From positions 1-11,820 of the forward strand of contig JBHGBB010000126.1 of the NCBI GenBank assembly GCA_041946755.1: a stretch of DNA of 11,820 bases. The letters are read 5' to 3'. The notes below the pieces were generated by a model. That model saw only the letters and a list, made by a program, of their open reading frames with translations. It had not been told where the DNA came from and did not search any database. This DNA comes from JBHGBB01 sp041946755 (GTDB taxonomy: Bacteria; UBP4; UBA4092; JAOAEQ01). A program made the position numbers and the translations under genes. Shown one piece after another: positions 1 to 6,690 of this stretch (position 1 is the stretch's first letter; the number at the start of each line of letters is the position of its first letter).

Positions 1-1
1 A

Positions 2-32
2 GGGATGAACGAGATAATATCTCGTTCATCCC
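2..32. repeat. Perfect 15-bp inverted repeat at window start
   Basis: Arms 2-16 and 18-32 are exact reverse complements around a single central base (A17). Each strand could fold into a long hairpin, or the site could form a cruciform. No T-run follows on the + strand, so it is not a standard intrinsic terminator in that direction, and the minus-strand tail lies outside the window. It could be a REP-like palindrome, the end of a small mobile element, or a terminator of a gene to the left. The pairing is certain, the role unknown. Confidence 0.85.
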
Positions 33-63
33 AACTCGGAATCAGGGTAAGGGGACATTCTAT

Positions 64-138
64 CCCGAAATTTAATAAGTCAAAACAAATTCGGGTGGTT
101 CTTATAAAAGGCAAGTTATCCAATGGAGAACTTGCTTT
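64..138. repeat. Two further imperfect inverted repeats
   Basis: The first pairs 64-73 with 87-95: CCCGAA against TTCGGG, then TTT against AAA, with A70 bulged. The second pairs 111-121 with 125-135, leaving a three-base AAT loop and one A/G mismatch (A118/G128). It can extend outward by about three A-T or G-T pairs. Together with the palindromes at 2-32 and 194-224, most of the first 225 bases can be folded into consecutive stems. This would fit a structured RNA or a cluster of REP-type palindromes. I see no known riboswitch or ncRNA family signature. Confidence 0.55.
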
Positions 139-193
139 ATATGCCAAGATATTGTCTATTCCATCATATTTAATTCAGACAGGCTCTTCATAA

Positions 194-224
194 AAATCAG
201 TTTCTCTAATAGAGAAACTGATTT
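194..224. terminator. Strong hairpin, possible intrinsic terminator
   Basis: Arms 194-207 and 211-224 form a perfect 14-bp stem with a three-base AAT loop. On the minus strand the stem runs into five consecutive T residues (the A-run at 192-196), which fits a rho-independent terminator for leftward transcription. On the + strand only ATTT closes the stem before GGG, so termination there is less certain. It separates the hairpin-rich left end from the leader of the metallophosphoesterase gene. Confidence 0.5.
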
Positions 225-463
225 GGGATTGATATCGATAGGGTTATTAACATAGACTTTGATATCGAGATACGATTAAAGCAGATTCGTCTTAGACAAA
301 ACTGATTTAATATAATATGAAAGCGTCTTGCGCATATCTCAAGCCGGATTGATATCAATACAAGAAATATTCTACTGTTTAGTTGCATATAAATATTACA
401 TGGATTATAATAGCAATGTTGATTTTAGTAACTATATTCTCGGGTATAAGAAAGGGGATTTTT
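225..463 (+). promoter_or_regulatory. AT-rich leader with TATAAT box and GATATC palindromes
   Basis: This stretch precedes the metallophosphoesterase start at 464. It has a perfect TATAAT at 311-316, but no good -35 hexamer at 16-18 bp. The nearest candidate, TAGACA at 293-298, leaves only a 12-bp spacer. TTGATATC occurs at 229-236, 259-266 and 349-356, the last inside a perfect 12-bp palindrome (348-359). An 11-bp direct repeat (GGATTGATATC) occurs at 226-236 and 346-356, and AAACTGATTT occurs at 215-224 and 299-308. These could be operator sites, but GATATC is common in this DNA. I see no convincing gene here. Confidence 0.3.
452..457 (+). promoter_or_regulatory. Shine-Dalgarno (AAGGGG) for the metallophosphoesterase
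   Basis: AAGGGG ends six bases before the ATG at 464. It favours that ATG over the in-frame upstream TTG (383) and ATG (416), which lack a comparable purine box. Confidence 0.6.
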
Positions 464-1345
464 ATGGTTACTCAGAAATCGTATCAGATTGTTCATCTAT
501 CCGACCCGCATCTGACCGCTAAAGATAATGATAAACGTACCCAACCGGATATTTTCGGTGCGCTAACCGGTATGAATAAGAGTTTTCGGAACCTTTTAAA
601 ATCGCCGATACTCAAAGAAGCTGATTTACTCATTATCACCGGTGATATTACTGATAAAGGAAGTATAACCGCCTGGAAATTTTTCTGGGATGCGCTCCAG
701 CAAAATAACCTCACTAAAAAAGTTTTGGTTATCCCGGGAAACCATGATGTATGTTGTTTAGACCCATTCGCGCTACCGATAAATATTAATAAAACTAAAA
801 TGGAAAAGCTCAAAACCGGATTAAAACTCGGAAATCAACCGATTCGATTTCCTTGGATAAAAGTATTCAAACCAGAAATAGTGGTTTTTGGATTAAACTC
901 GAATAACGCTGGCAATTGGACTGTAGCAACCAACGCGCGAGGGAAATTGGATAATAAACAACTTAGTGCTTTTGATAATTTATTAAATAAATATCAGGAT
1001 ATTCCGGTTAAAATAGTAGCATTACATCACAGTCCGAATATTCCGCGAAGTGATACTGAAAAAAGACGGGGTATGGAACCAACCTTAACACTCGATCGGT
1101 TATTAATGAGTATACCGACAAAACAGCGCCGGGCGTTCCGGTCAATATGCCGCAACCATCGGGTCCGGCTGGTACTTCATGGTCATATCCATCGATTAGA
1201 AACCCGGGTGGTTAATGGATTAAGAATCATCGGTGCCCCGGCATTTACCGAACCGGATTCGAAAGGAGCCTATATTTTCTGGCGATATCTCATCAAAAAA
1301 CCTTCGTTGCGAACCTATGCCGAGAAATGTGCGGTTCAACTCTAG
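464..1345 (+). CDS. Calcineurin-like metallophosphoesterase
   Basis: Predicted cytoplasmic dimetal phosphoesterase of 293 residues. It carries the full motif set of the family: D14 and H16 (SDPH), D61 with D64 (GDITD), GNHD at 92-95, a histidine pair at 188-189 and HGHIH at 239-243. These residues normally coordinate Mn/Fe and the phosphate. The closest well-known groups by layout are the CpdA/Icc-type class III cyclic-nucleotide phosphodiesterases and related DNA/RNA phosphoesterases, but the substrate cannot be read from sequence. The ATG at 464 is chosen because of its Shine-Dalgarno and because the first beta strand starts directly after it. An upstream in-frame extension to TTG 383 would add 27 residues including a hydrophobic stretch and would make the protein membrane-anchored, which I think less likely. 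The next gene follows after 24 nt, suggesting co-transcription. Confidence 0.88.
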   Translation: MVTQKSYQIVHLSDPHLTAKDNDKRTQPDIFGALTGMNKSFRNLLKSPILKEADLLIITGDITDKGSITAWKFFWDALQQNNLTKKVLVIPGNHDVCCLDPFALPININKTKMEKLKTGLKLGNQPIRFPWIKVFKPEIVVFGLNSNNAGNWTVATNARGKLDNKQLSAFDNLLNKYQDIPVKIVALHHSPNIPRSDTEKRRGMEPTLTLDRLLMSIPTKQRRAFRSICRNHRVRLVLHGHIHRLETRVVNGLRIIGAPAFTEPDSKGAYIFWRYLIKKPSLRTYAEKCAVQL

Positions 1346-1369
1346 ATATATACCGATTGCAAACTCTAT

Positions 1370-2557
1370 ATGGCTACTATTGAAAACTCGGTTGGATTCG
1401 AACTAATCGGTGATATTTTAGGGCAAGATTTAGAAACCCGGTTAGCATTGGCATTAGCATCTGATACGGTATTTCCGACCGGTAATGATCCGATATCTAT
1501 CTTTCGCTCAGCCTTATCCAGTTCGATCCGCAATATCCAAACTCATCCGCGCGGTAAGTTATTCCAGGAGTTTCTGATTAAAGGGCCGTATGGTGACCAT
1601 GGACCGATCCCACAAGATAAACGCGACCTATTTTCATCTGATGAAGAGGTAACTCGAGTTATCGCGTTTATTTATGGACATATGGTGAACTGTTTTAAAG
1701 GGGCAATCACCGAACTATTCGCTACCGTTCCTTGTATAAAAATTATCAATCAGTTGCAGCAGGAAGGTAAACTACCGGCAACCGCCCGGTTATATGCCGG
1801 GGATACGGTATATGTTAAAAAGCTTAATAAAGAAGGTTATGCGAAAGGAGCGGATTTGCATATCCTGATCGATAACGATATTGCAGCGTTGAACACCAAG
1901 ATTACCATCGCCGGAGTCGGTGAAGTTAAATCATATTTCCGGCCGAAGAAACATCTGATCGCGCAGGTGGATAACCATATTCTCCGACTTAAGAAAGGGA
2001 TCAAAGTTGGAATGACTGAATATTCTTCGGAAAATATTGCTATAGGATATGGCAAAACCCCATATCTTGCCAGAATAACGGTTTATCCCGATACCTGGAA
2101 ACTGCCGAGAACATTCCATTTCGAACCGAATGAGAAAGGAAGATTACTCTATGTAGACCCGATGCAGCCGCCAGAATATGATGACCGAATAACCCGAATC
2201 AATGAAACCGATTGGCAGGTTACTCTCCGGTGGTCGAAAGAAGCCATCGCTGAAGCGGCATATGAGATGACGTTCTGGTATATGGGAAAAGTTGGAGAAG
2301 AGATATATGCGCAACAAAAACCGAAAGGATTGGAATATATGTCTCCGGATGAAGCCGGTCGGAATGTAGCGAAAATGATGCTGTATTATTCGATACTTCG
2401 CTGCCGGACTGACCGGGAGTATCAGCGGGCAATAGCGTTATATAATAGCTATTGTTTCGGGTATGCGTTAGGCATGAATTATAAAGATGATAAAGGGAGA
2501 CGAGAAATGCTCTGGCCTGAAGATTTGGATAAACTAGCTGCAGTCGGGCATATTTAG
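1370..2557 (+). CDS. Uncharacterised protein, possible PD-(D/E)XK nuclease fold
   Basis: I do not recognise a named family for this 395-residue protein. The middle contains an arrangement typical of restriction-endonuclease-like (PD-(D/E)XK) cores. D162 lies in a hydrophobic strand (GADLHI, 160-165). E185 and K187 follow 22 residues later in the next strand (GVGEVKSY, 182-189). Then comes a helix with Q199 and H203, recalling the QxxxY motif of RecB/Cas4-type members. Predicted helices at about 91-130 could supply the preceding acidic residue (E115). Residues 285-370 look helical and rich in aromatic residues. There is no signal peptide or membrane segment, so it is probably cytoplasmic. It starts 24 nt after the metallophosphoesterase with no clear Shine-Dalgarno, suggesting translation on a shared transcript. 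The nuclease assignment is by eye, moderate to low confidence. That the ORF is a real gene is well supported by its length and codon pattern. Confidence 0.8.
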   Translation: MATIENSVGFELIGDILGQDLETRLALALASDTVFPTGNDPISIFRSALSSSIRNIQTHPRGKLFQEFLIKGPYGDHGPIPQDKRDLFSSDEEVTRVIAFIYGHMVNCFKGAITELFATVPCIKIINQLQQEGKLPATARLYAGDTVYVKKLNKEGYAKGADLHILIDNDIAALNTKITIAGVGEVKSYFRPKKHLIAQVDNHILRLKKGIKVGMTEYSSENIAIGYGKTPYLARITVYPDTWKLPRTFHFEPNEKGRLLYVDPMQPPEYDDRITRINETDWQVTLRWSKEAIAEAAYEMTFWYMGKVGEEIYAQQKPKGLEYMSPDEAGRNVAKMMLYYSILRCRTDREYQRAIALYNSYCFGYALGMNYKDDKGRREMLWPEDLDKLAAVGHI

Positions 2558-2560
2558 TTT

Positions 2561-2602
2561 TAATCTAATATTCGGTGTTTATACCTGGTGGAATTTAGAT
2601 TA
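2561..2602. repeat. Weak inverted repeat between genes
   Basis: TAATCTAA at 2561-2568 is the exact reverse complement of 2595-2602, with a 26-base loop. It lies just after the stop of the preceding gene. The stem is short and AT-rich, so a terminator role is doubtful. The rest of the gap up to 2676 is AT-rich with no clear promoter. Confidence 0.25.
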
Positions 2603-2676
2603 TGATATATTATAGAAACTAATATATAAGAAATAATCCTAAGTTTAAATTGGTAAATTCAGAAAGTGAGAAAGAA

Positions 2677-3252
2677 ATGAAAATCGTTGCCATACTCGGG
2701 AGTCCTAGGAAATCGGGAAATAGTGCGCGTGTCGCAGAGCGATTCTGCGAAACCGCAAAAAACCTCGGGGCTGAAATCCAGACCTTTATGTTAAACCAGT
2801 TAATGTATCGCGGTTGTCAGGCATGTTATGCCTGTAAAACCAAATCGGATACCTGCATTGTAGTCGATGACCTGACCCTGGTGCTAGAAGCTGTCCGGAA
2901 AGCGGATGTAGTGGTACTCGCAACCCCAACCTATTATGGCGATATCTCCGGCCAATTGAAACTGTTTATCGACCGCACTTTTAGTTATCTCACTCCCGAG
3001 TTCAGAACCAGTTCAAATAAATGCCGGTTAGCTCCCGGGAAAACGATGGTGTTTATCCAAACCCAGGGGAATTCGGATTCGAAAGTGTTTGCTGAAGTTT
3101 TCCCCCGGTATACATCGATTTTACAATATTATCAGTTTAAACCAACTTATCTGATTCGCGGCTGTGGGCTTATGACTCCGAAAGATTTAGAAGCTCAACC
3201 TGAAATCCTGAAACAGGCGGAAGAGATTGCGAGAAAGATACTGGAACCCTAA
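2677..3252 (+). CDS. NADPH-dependent FMN reductase / iron-sulfur flavoprotein-like
   Basis: A 191-residue flavodoxin-fold protein. The first strand and FMN phosphate loop are clear (MKIVAILGSPRKSGNS), and the flavin-contacting loop TPTYYGDISGQLK at 83-95 is typical of the NADPH-dependent FMN reductase family. Cysteines C47, C50, C53 and C60 form C-x2-C-x2-C-x6-C. This matches the compact cysteine motif that binds [4Fe-4S] in archaeal-type iron-sulfur flavoproteins (Isf), although many plain members of this superfamily also carry clustered cysteines there. Likely role: FMN-dependent electron transfer or reduction of quinones or other small acceptors in the cytoplasm. The ATG at 2677 is chosen because the Rossmann-like strand starts at once; an in-frame TTG at 2650 would add a nine-residue polar leader. 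It stands alone between intergenic gaps of over 100 bp. Confidence 0.9.
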   Translation: MKIVAILGSPRKSGNSARVAERFCETAKNLGAEIQTFMLNQLMYRGCQACYACKTKSDTCIVVDDLTLVLEAVRKADVVVLATPTYYGDISGQLKLFIDRTFSYLTPEFRTSSNKCRLAPGKTMVFIQTQGNSDSKVFAEVFPRYTSILQYYQFKPTYLIRGCGLMTPKDLEAQPEILKQAEEIARKILEP

Positions 3253-3259
3253 AATATAC

Positions 3260-3325
3260 CACCAAGGCACGAAGACACCAAGGTAAATACAATAAAAACT
3301 CAATATTCAATTAGCAATTAGCAAT
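3260..3325. repeat. Short-unit intergenic repeats downstream of the flavoprotein
   Basis: Three 8-nt units lie at 3260-3283: CACCAAGG, CACGAAGA, CACCAAGG. They begin eight bases after the stop codon. A heptamer repeat follows at 3309-3325 (AATTAGC twice, then AAT). Very similar short phrases recur in intergenic DNA of many environmental genomes. The heptamer has a near twin (ATTTAGC twice, then ATT) at 4299-4315, on the other side of the esterase gene. Confidence 0.65.
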
Positions 3326-3365
3326 GCAAAATAATAAATAAACAGCAATTCCAAGTCGGCTGGTT

Positions 3366-4298
3366 ATGCAAGCAACTCGATATATTTTGGTGATAATCAT
3401 TTTCGGCAGTATCGCTTCCTTAGGATTCGGACAGAGTCTTCAAGGGACTATCGAAACCCATAGTTTTATCGGTGCGATTACTGGAAGTACGGTACTCTAT
3501 AACATCTATCTGCCGGTAGGATATGATACTACGACTACCCGATATCCGGTAATTTATCATCTCGGCGGATTAGGTGATACTCCGTCCGGCCATAATACTA
3601 CTATCTGCGAAACATTCGAATTCGCTCAAGATTCGGGAGCTATCGGACCGGTGATAATTGTGTTCCCGAACTCGTATGGATATACTTTCTGGGCAGATAG
3701 TATCGATTCAACCAAACCGGCGGAAACCAATGTTATTCAAGAACTTATTCCGCATATCGATTCAACGTATCGCACCTTAGCCCAGCAGCAATATCGGATA
3801 GTACAAGGCTGGTCAATGGGCGGATTTGGTGCGGCATTATATTTTGTTAAATACCCTACCCTGTTTAACGCTGCGGTATTATACGATGCGGCATTATTCC
3901 CCTGGTCGACTATGACCACTGAACTGCCGGATACTACTCAAGCGATATTCGGAAACAACGAAGCTTATTTCAACCAGTATTCACCCTGGGTATATGCTGC
4001 GAATAATGCTTCATTATTACAACAGAGTACTAGTATCCGGATGGTAGTTGCCGCACTTACCACCTATAACCGAGATTATCGGGATTATCTGAATAGTCTA
4101 ACTATTTATCCGGTATATGTTGAGACTACCAGTGTCCATATCGTTGCCACGGTGTTCGCGGCGGAAGGATATAATTCCGCGGGGTTTATCGCCAACCGGT
4201 TTAATGCTTTTTCTAGTCCGACTACTGTCGACCGCCATTGGCAACTCTATTCATATAACAAATTAACCACAGAGAATACTAAAAATAAATCATTTTAA
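3366..4298 (+). CDS. Secreted esterase-D/feruloyl-esterase-type alpha/beta hydrolase
   Basis: A 310-residue exported hydrolase of the putative-esterase family. Residues 5-22 form a signal peptide, with a probable cut before Q23 (LGFG|Q). The nucleophile elbow GWSMGG at 148-153 places the catalytic Ser at 150. The strand before it (YRIVQGWS) and the early signatures YNIYLP (45-50) and PVIYHLGG (61-68) are characteristic of this fold. H258 (SVHIVATVF) is the likely catalytic His. The acid is not certain; D237 or D240 are candidates. Likely acts on acyl or aryl esters outside the cytoplasmic membrane. The C-terminal residues from about 300 on are encoded by an intergenic-type repeat that starts at 4265, so the natural end may originally have been different. 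It is preceded and followed by short-unit repeats, which may mark an inserted or rearranged segment. Confidence 0.88.
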   Translation: MQATRYILVIIIFGSIASLGFGQSLQGTIETHSFIGAITGSTVLYNIYLPVGYDTTTTRYPVIYHLGGLGDTPSGHNTTICETFEFAQDSGAIGPVIIVFPNSYGYTFWADSIDSTKPAETNVIQELIPHIDSTYRTLAQQQYRIVQGWSMGGFGAALYFVKYPTLFNAAVLYDAALFPWSTMTTELPDTTQAIFGNNEAYFNQYSPWVYAANNASLLQQSTSIRMVVAALTTYNRDYRDYLNSLTIYPVYVETTSVHIVATVFAAEGYNSAGFIANRFNAFSSPTTVDRHWQLYSYNKLTTENTKNKSF

Positions 4299-4370
4299 AT
4301 TTAGCATTTAGCATTATACATTTTAAATATTGATTTTACCATGGGGGCTGTTCTCTGCGGTCACTGCGGT
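4265..4370. repeat. Repeat element with inverted 9-nt-unit ends, overlapping the esterase C-terminus
   Basis: The left end AACCACAGAGAA (4265-4276) pairs at 10 of 12 positions with the reverse complement of 4351-4362 (TTCTCTGCGGTC). The right end then repeats CTGCGGT at 4355-4361 and 4364-4370, so reading leftward it contains two ACCGCAGnG-type units. Between the ends sits the heptamer repeat 4299-4315 (ATTTAGC twice, then ATT) and an AT-rich core. The element is about 106 bp and resembles a MITE-like or other small dispersed repeat. Its left end lies inside the esterase reading frame and supplies the last residues and the stop codon. Confidence 0.55.
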
Positions 4371-4500
4371 AAATTTAACTAACACAAAAGACTAAAATAT
4401 AATTTTTTACAGTGGGACTAAACTTTTCTTACCTTTCATTCGTCTACTATTTTATAACAGCAAGTTCGATCTGAAACGGACTCCCTAAACATATTTTGAT

Positions 4501-4505
4501 GGAGG
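4501..4505 (+). promoter_or_regulatory. Shine-Dalgarno GGAGG setting the S41 peptidase start
   Basis: GGAGG ends eight bases before the ATG at 4514. It rules against the in-frame TTG (4496) and ATG (4499), because translation from either would begin upstream of this site. The remaining intergenic bases 4371-4500 show no clear -35/-10 pair. Confidence 0.8.
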
Positions 4506-4513
4506 AATATAAT

Positions 4514-6529
4514 ATGAAATCAACACCATTAATTTGTATTATCGGAATAATGTTTGTTTTCGTTACCCTTGTTTTTGGGCAAACCCAAGTATCGACCACT
4601 ACTACCCAGACTACCGATATCTTACACTTTCAAGATGTCTGGAACCTGATACATTCAACATTTAACCTTAGTGAATATTATATGGATGCAGAGCATCGAA
4701 CCGACCTAAATCGAGCCATCCCTGAACTTGTCACTATCTTGGAACAAAAAGGGTATCATTTGAAACCGGTTACTGGTAAAAAAACATTTCATTTCAGAAC
4801 TGATATCCAAACCGGAGCATGTCAAGAAGAATATCATCTGGTTTCAGAAGATGGCCTGGTAACGCTTGATGTTATGGTGTATCCGGACCGTAACACTGCG
4901 TTTGATAATTATAAAAAGCAAGTTCAAGGCGGTCCATCTTTTGGCAATGACGCTAAAGGGCGCGCAACGCAAATCTTACTTCCCAAAGACCCTACGCAGC
5001 AAGTCGAGTTGGCTGACCAAATCTTCTCCAAAGGAGTAGTGGTTAATTTAAATTGGATTCTTCCCCCGAATATCACCTGGGAAGTGGCTAATTTTGAACG
5101 ATATCCAAATGGAGAAGGTGCTCCCCAATGGATGTTAGACTCGCTCCCAGGCAAAAAGTTCAGTCTCTCGACCACCGAATATCAAAATATCTTACATGAA
5201 TTGAAACCGATGGTGGATTCGTTTTATGCAATCGCTTATCTGGCTATCGAACAGTTGGTGGTACCTGAAGACCGAGTTTGGATGCCGAAACCGGGTGAAT
5301 CTGGATTATCAGCTCGAGACCGCATTACCGGATTTATGTATCTCTGGTCGGAAGTGAAATATAATTTCGCTAATTTTGACCTGGTATCGACCTTGAATTG
5401 GGAACGGATGAAAGATCGATATCTCCCGTTAGTAGAAACCGCTCAGAGCGATGATGAATATTATCAATTACTCCAAAAATTACTGGCTGAATTGCATGAT
5501 GGACATACCTCACTTCTATGGAGTGCTGGTGTTCGGCCACCTATTCGCATAAAAGATGTTGAAGGAAAGGCAGTTATTACCGATATCGCCGAAACTGATG
5601 AACTGAATAATAGCGGACTTAAAAAAGGGATGGAAATCATTCTGGTTGATGGCAAACCGGTCAAAGATATCATTGAGCAAGACCGGTATCCATATATCAG
5701 CGCATCTACACCGCAAAGCAGGGATTTAGTCGCCTATTCGCGGTTACTTTCCGGCCCGCGTCAAAGTAAGGTAACACTAACTGTTCGAGATATTAATGGC
5801 AATATACACGAAATTTCACTAATCCGACCTGGGAATGATCGAGGTTCTTTTTTGCCCAGTCATCCGGCATTTGAATATCGGTCTATGCCGGGAAATATCA
5901 CCTATATTGCCCTCAACTCATTTGGAGATCAAAATGTCGTCGACCAGTTTGATCAGATTTTCGATGAAAAGGTTCGGAAAGCAAAAGGATTGATTATCGA
6001 CGTTCGCGAAAATCAGGGTGGAAGCACCGATATCGGCTATGATATTATCGGCCGCCTAATTAATAAACCGCTAAAAGGGTCTAAAACCAAGACACGGCAA
6101 TACCTACCAACGCTGCGCGCCTGGGGTAAAGAGGCATATACCTGGCATAACCTAGGAGATTGTAAAGTATCACCTCGAGGTAAGAAACCATATTTAGGTC
6201 CAGTTATCGTGTTAACCAGCCCTTCAACGTTCAGTGCCGGTGAGGATTTCCTGGTTCCGCTTAAAGCGAGTAAACGGGCTATACTCGTGGGAGAGCGAAC
6301 CGGTGGCTCAACCGGTCAGCCATTGATTATTGAAGTCGGTGGTGGCGTAGAAGCCCGAATCTGTACTAAGCGGGATACCTATCCTGATGGCAGCGATTTT
6401 GTTGGTAAAGGCGTAATTCCTGATATAGAAGTGCATCCGACACAACAGGATATTATCGACGATAAAGACCGGATTCTCGATACCGGAATAGCTGAACTAG
6501 AAAGGTTAATCGCAAAAAAACAGAAATAA
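4514..6529 (+). CDS. Secreted S41-family (C-terminal-processing/IRBP-like) serine peptidase with PDZ-like domain
   Basis: A 671-residue exported protein. Residues 1-22 are a signal peptide with a probable cut before Q23 (LVFG|Q), followed by a Thr-rich linker. Residues of about 35-260 form an N-terminal region I cannot assign. A helical S41 entry segment follows (about 268-325), ending in LHDGHTSL (327-334), a motif conserved in tricorn/IRBP-like S41 members. A PDZ-like domain spans about 343-440 (SGLKKGMEIILVDGKPV at 367-383). The protease core has a DVRENQGGS loop (496-504) and the nucleophile region STFSAGED (571-578), with S574 the likely catalytic serine. No lysine sits about 25 residues after S574 as in CtpA-type Ser-Lys enzymes, so the IRBP/tricorn-like branch is favoured. 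Probable role: degradation or processing of extracytoplasmic peptides. It is the first gene after the repeat element and probably has its own transcript. Confidence 0.9.
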   Translation: MKSTPLICIIGIMFVFVTLVFGQTQVSTTTTQTTDILHFQDVWNLIHSTFNLSEYYMDAEHRTDLNRAIPELVTILEQKGYHLKPVTGKKTFHFRTDIQTGACQEEYHLVSEDGLVTLDVMVYPDRNTAFDNYKKQVQGGPSFGNDAKGRATQILLPKDPTQQVELADQIFSKGVVVNLNWILPPNITWEVANFERYPNGEGAPQWMLDSLPGKKFSLSTTEYQNILHELKPMVDSFYAIAYLAIEQLVVPEDRVWMPKPGESGLSARDRITGFMYLWSEVKYNFANFDLVSTLNWERMKDRYLPLVETAQSDDEYYQLLQKLLAELHDGHTSLLWSAGVRPPIRIKDVEGKAVITDIAETDELNNSGLKKGMEIILVDGKPVKDIIEQDRYPYISASTPQSRDLVAYSRLLSGPRQSKVTLTVRDINGNIHEISLIRPGNDRGSFLPSHPAFEYRSMPGNITYIALNSFGDQNVVDQFDQIFDEKVRKAKGLIIDVRENQGGSTDIGYDIIGRLINKPLKGSKTKTRQYLPTLRAWGKEAYTWHNLGDCKVSPRGKKPYLGPVIVLTSPSTFSAGEDFLVPLKASKRAILVGERTGGSTGQPLIIEVGGGVEARICTKRDTYPDGSDFVGKGVIPDIEVHPTQQDIIDDKDRILDTGIAELERLIAKKQK

Positions 6530-6652
6530 GCATAGTAGTTGAGCATAATCGACCATTATCGATATTCAATATCTGGCAATGTATTGATATTAAAGTAACC
6601 TCACTTTCCCTGAACTATATTTCTCTGCTACTTTCATATTTTCGCTATTAAC

Positions 6653-6679
6653 GGTAAAATATTAACAAAACTTTTTACC
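6653..6679 (+). promoter_or_regulatory. Small hairpin just upstream of the lipase start
   Basis: GGTAAAA (6653-6659) is the exact reverse complement of 6673-6679, with a 13-base loop. It ends 11 bases before the ATG at 6691, where a ribosome-binding site would be expected, and no Shine-Dalgarno is visible. It could modulate translation initiation or be chance in AT-rich DNA. Nothing else is visible in the 6530-6690 gap. Confidence 0.2.
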
Positions 6680-6690
6680 GGTTATATCCT

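Noticed and set aside
5..193. 62-codon open frame starting inside the first palindrome
   Set aside because: Its ATG lies in the stem of a perfect inverted repeat, there is no ribosome-binding site in the window, the protein resembles nothing I know, and the frame crosses three hairpin-forming segments. The hairpin right after its stop is suggestive but not enough.
328..522. Short + strand frame upstream of and overlapping the metallophosphoesterase
   Set aside because: It overlaps the real gene in another frame, has no ribosome-binding site and no recognisable protein features.
493..813. 106-codon minus-strand frame inside the metallophosphoesterase
   Set aside because: It is fully antisense to a gene with all catalytic motifs and shows no protein family features of its own.
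3260..3325. CRISPR-like array from the short repeats
   Set aside because: Units are 7-8 nt with no spacers of regular length; CRISPR repeats are longer and separated by unique spacers.
4496..4513. Earlier start (TTG 4496 or ATG 4499) for the S41 peptidase
   Set aside because: The GGAGG at 4501-4505 would be inside the coding region. It is ideally spaced for ATG 4514, after which a standard signal peptide begins.
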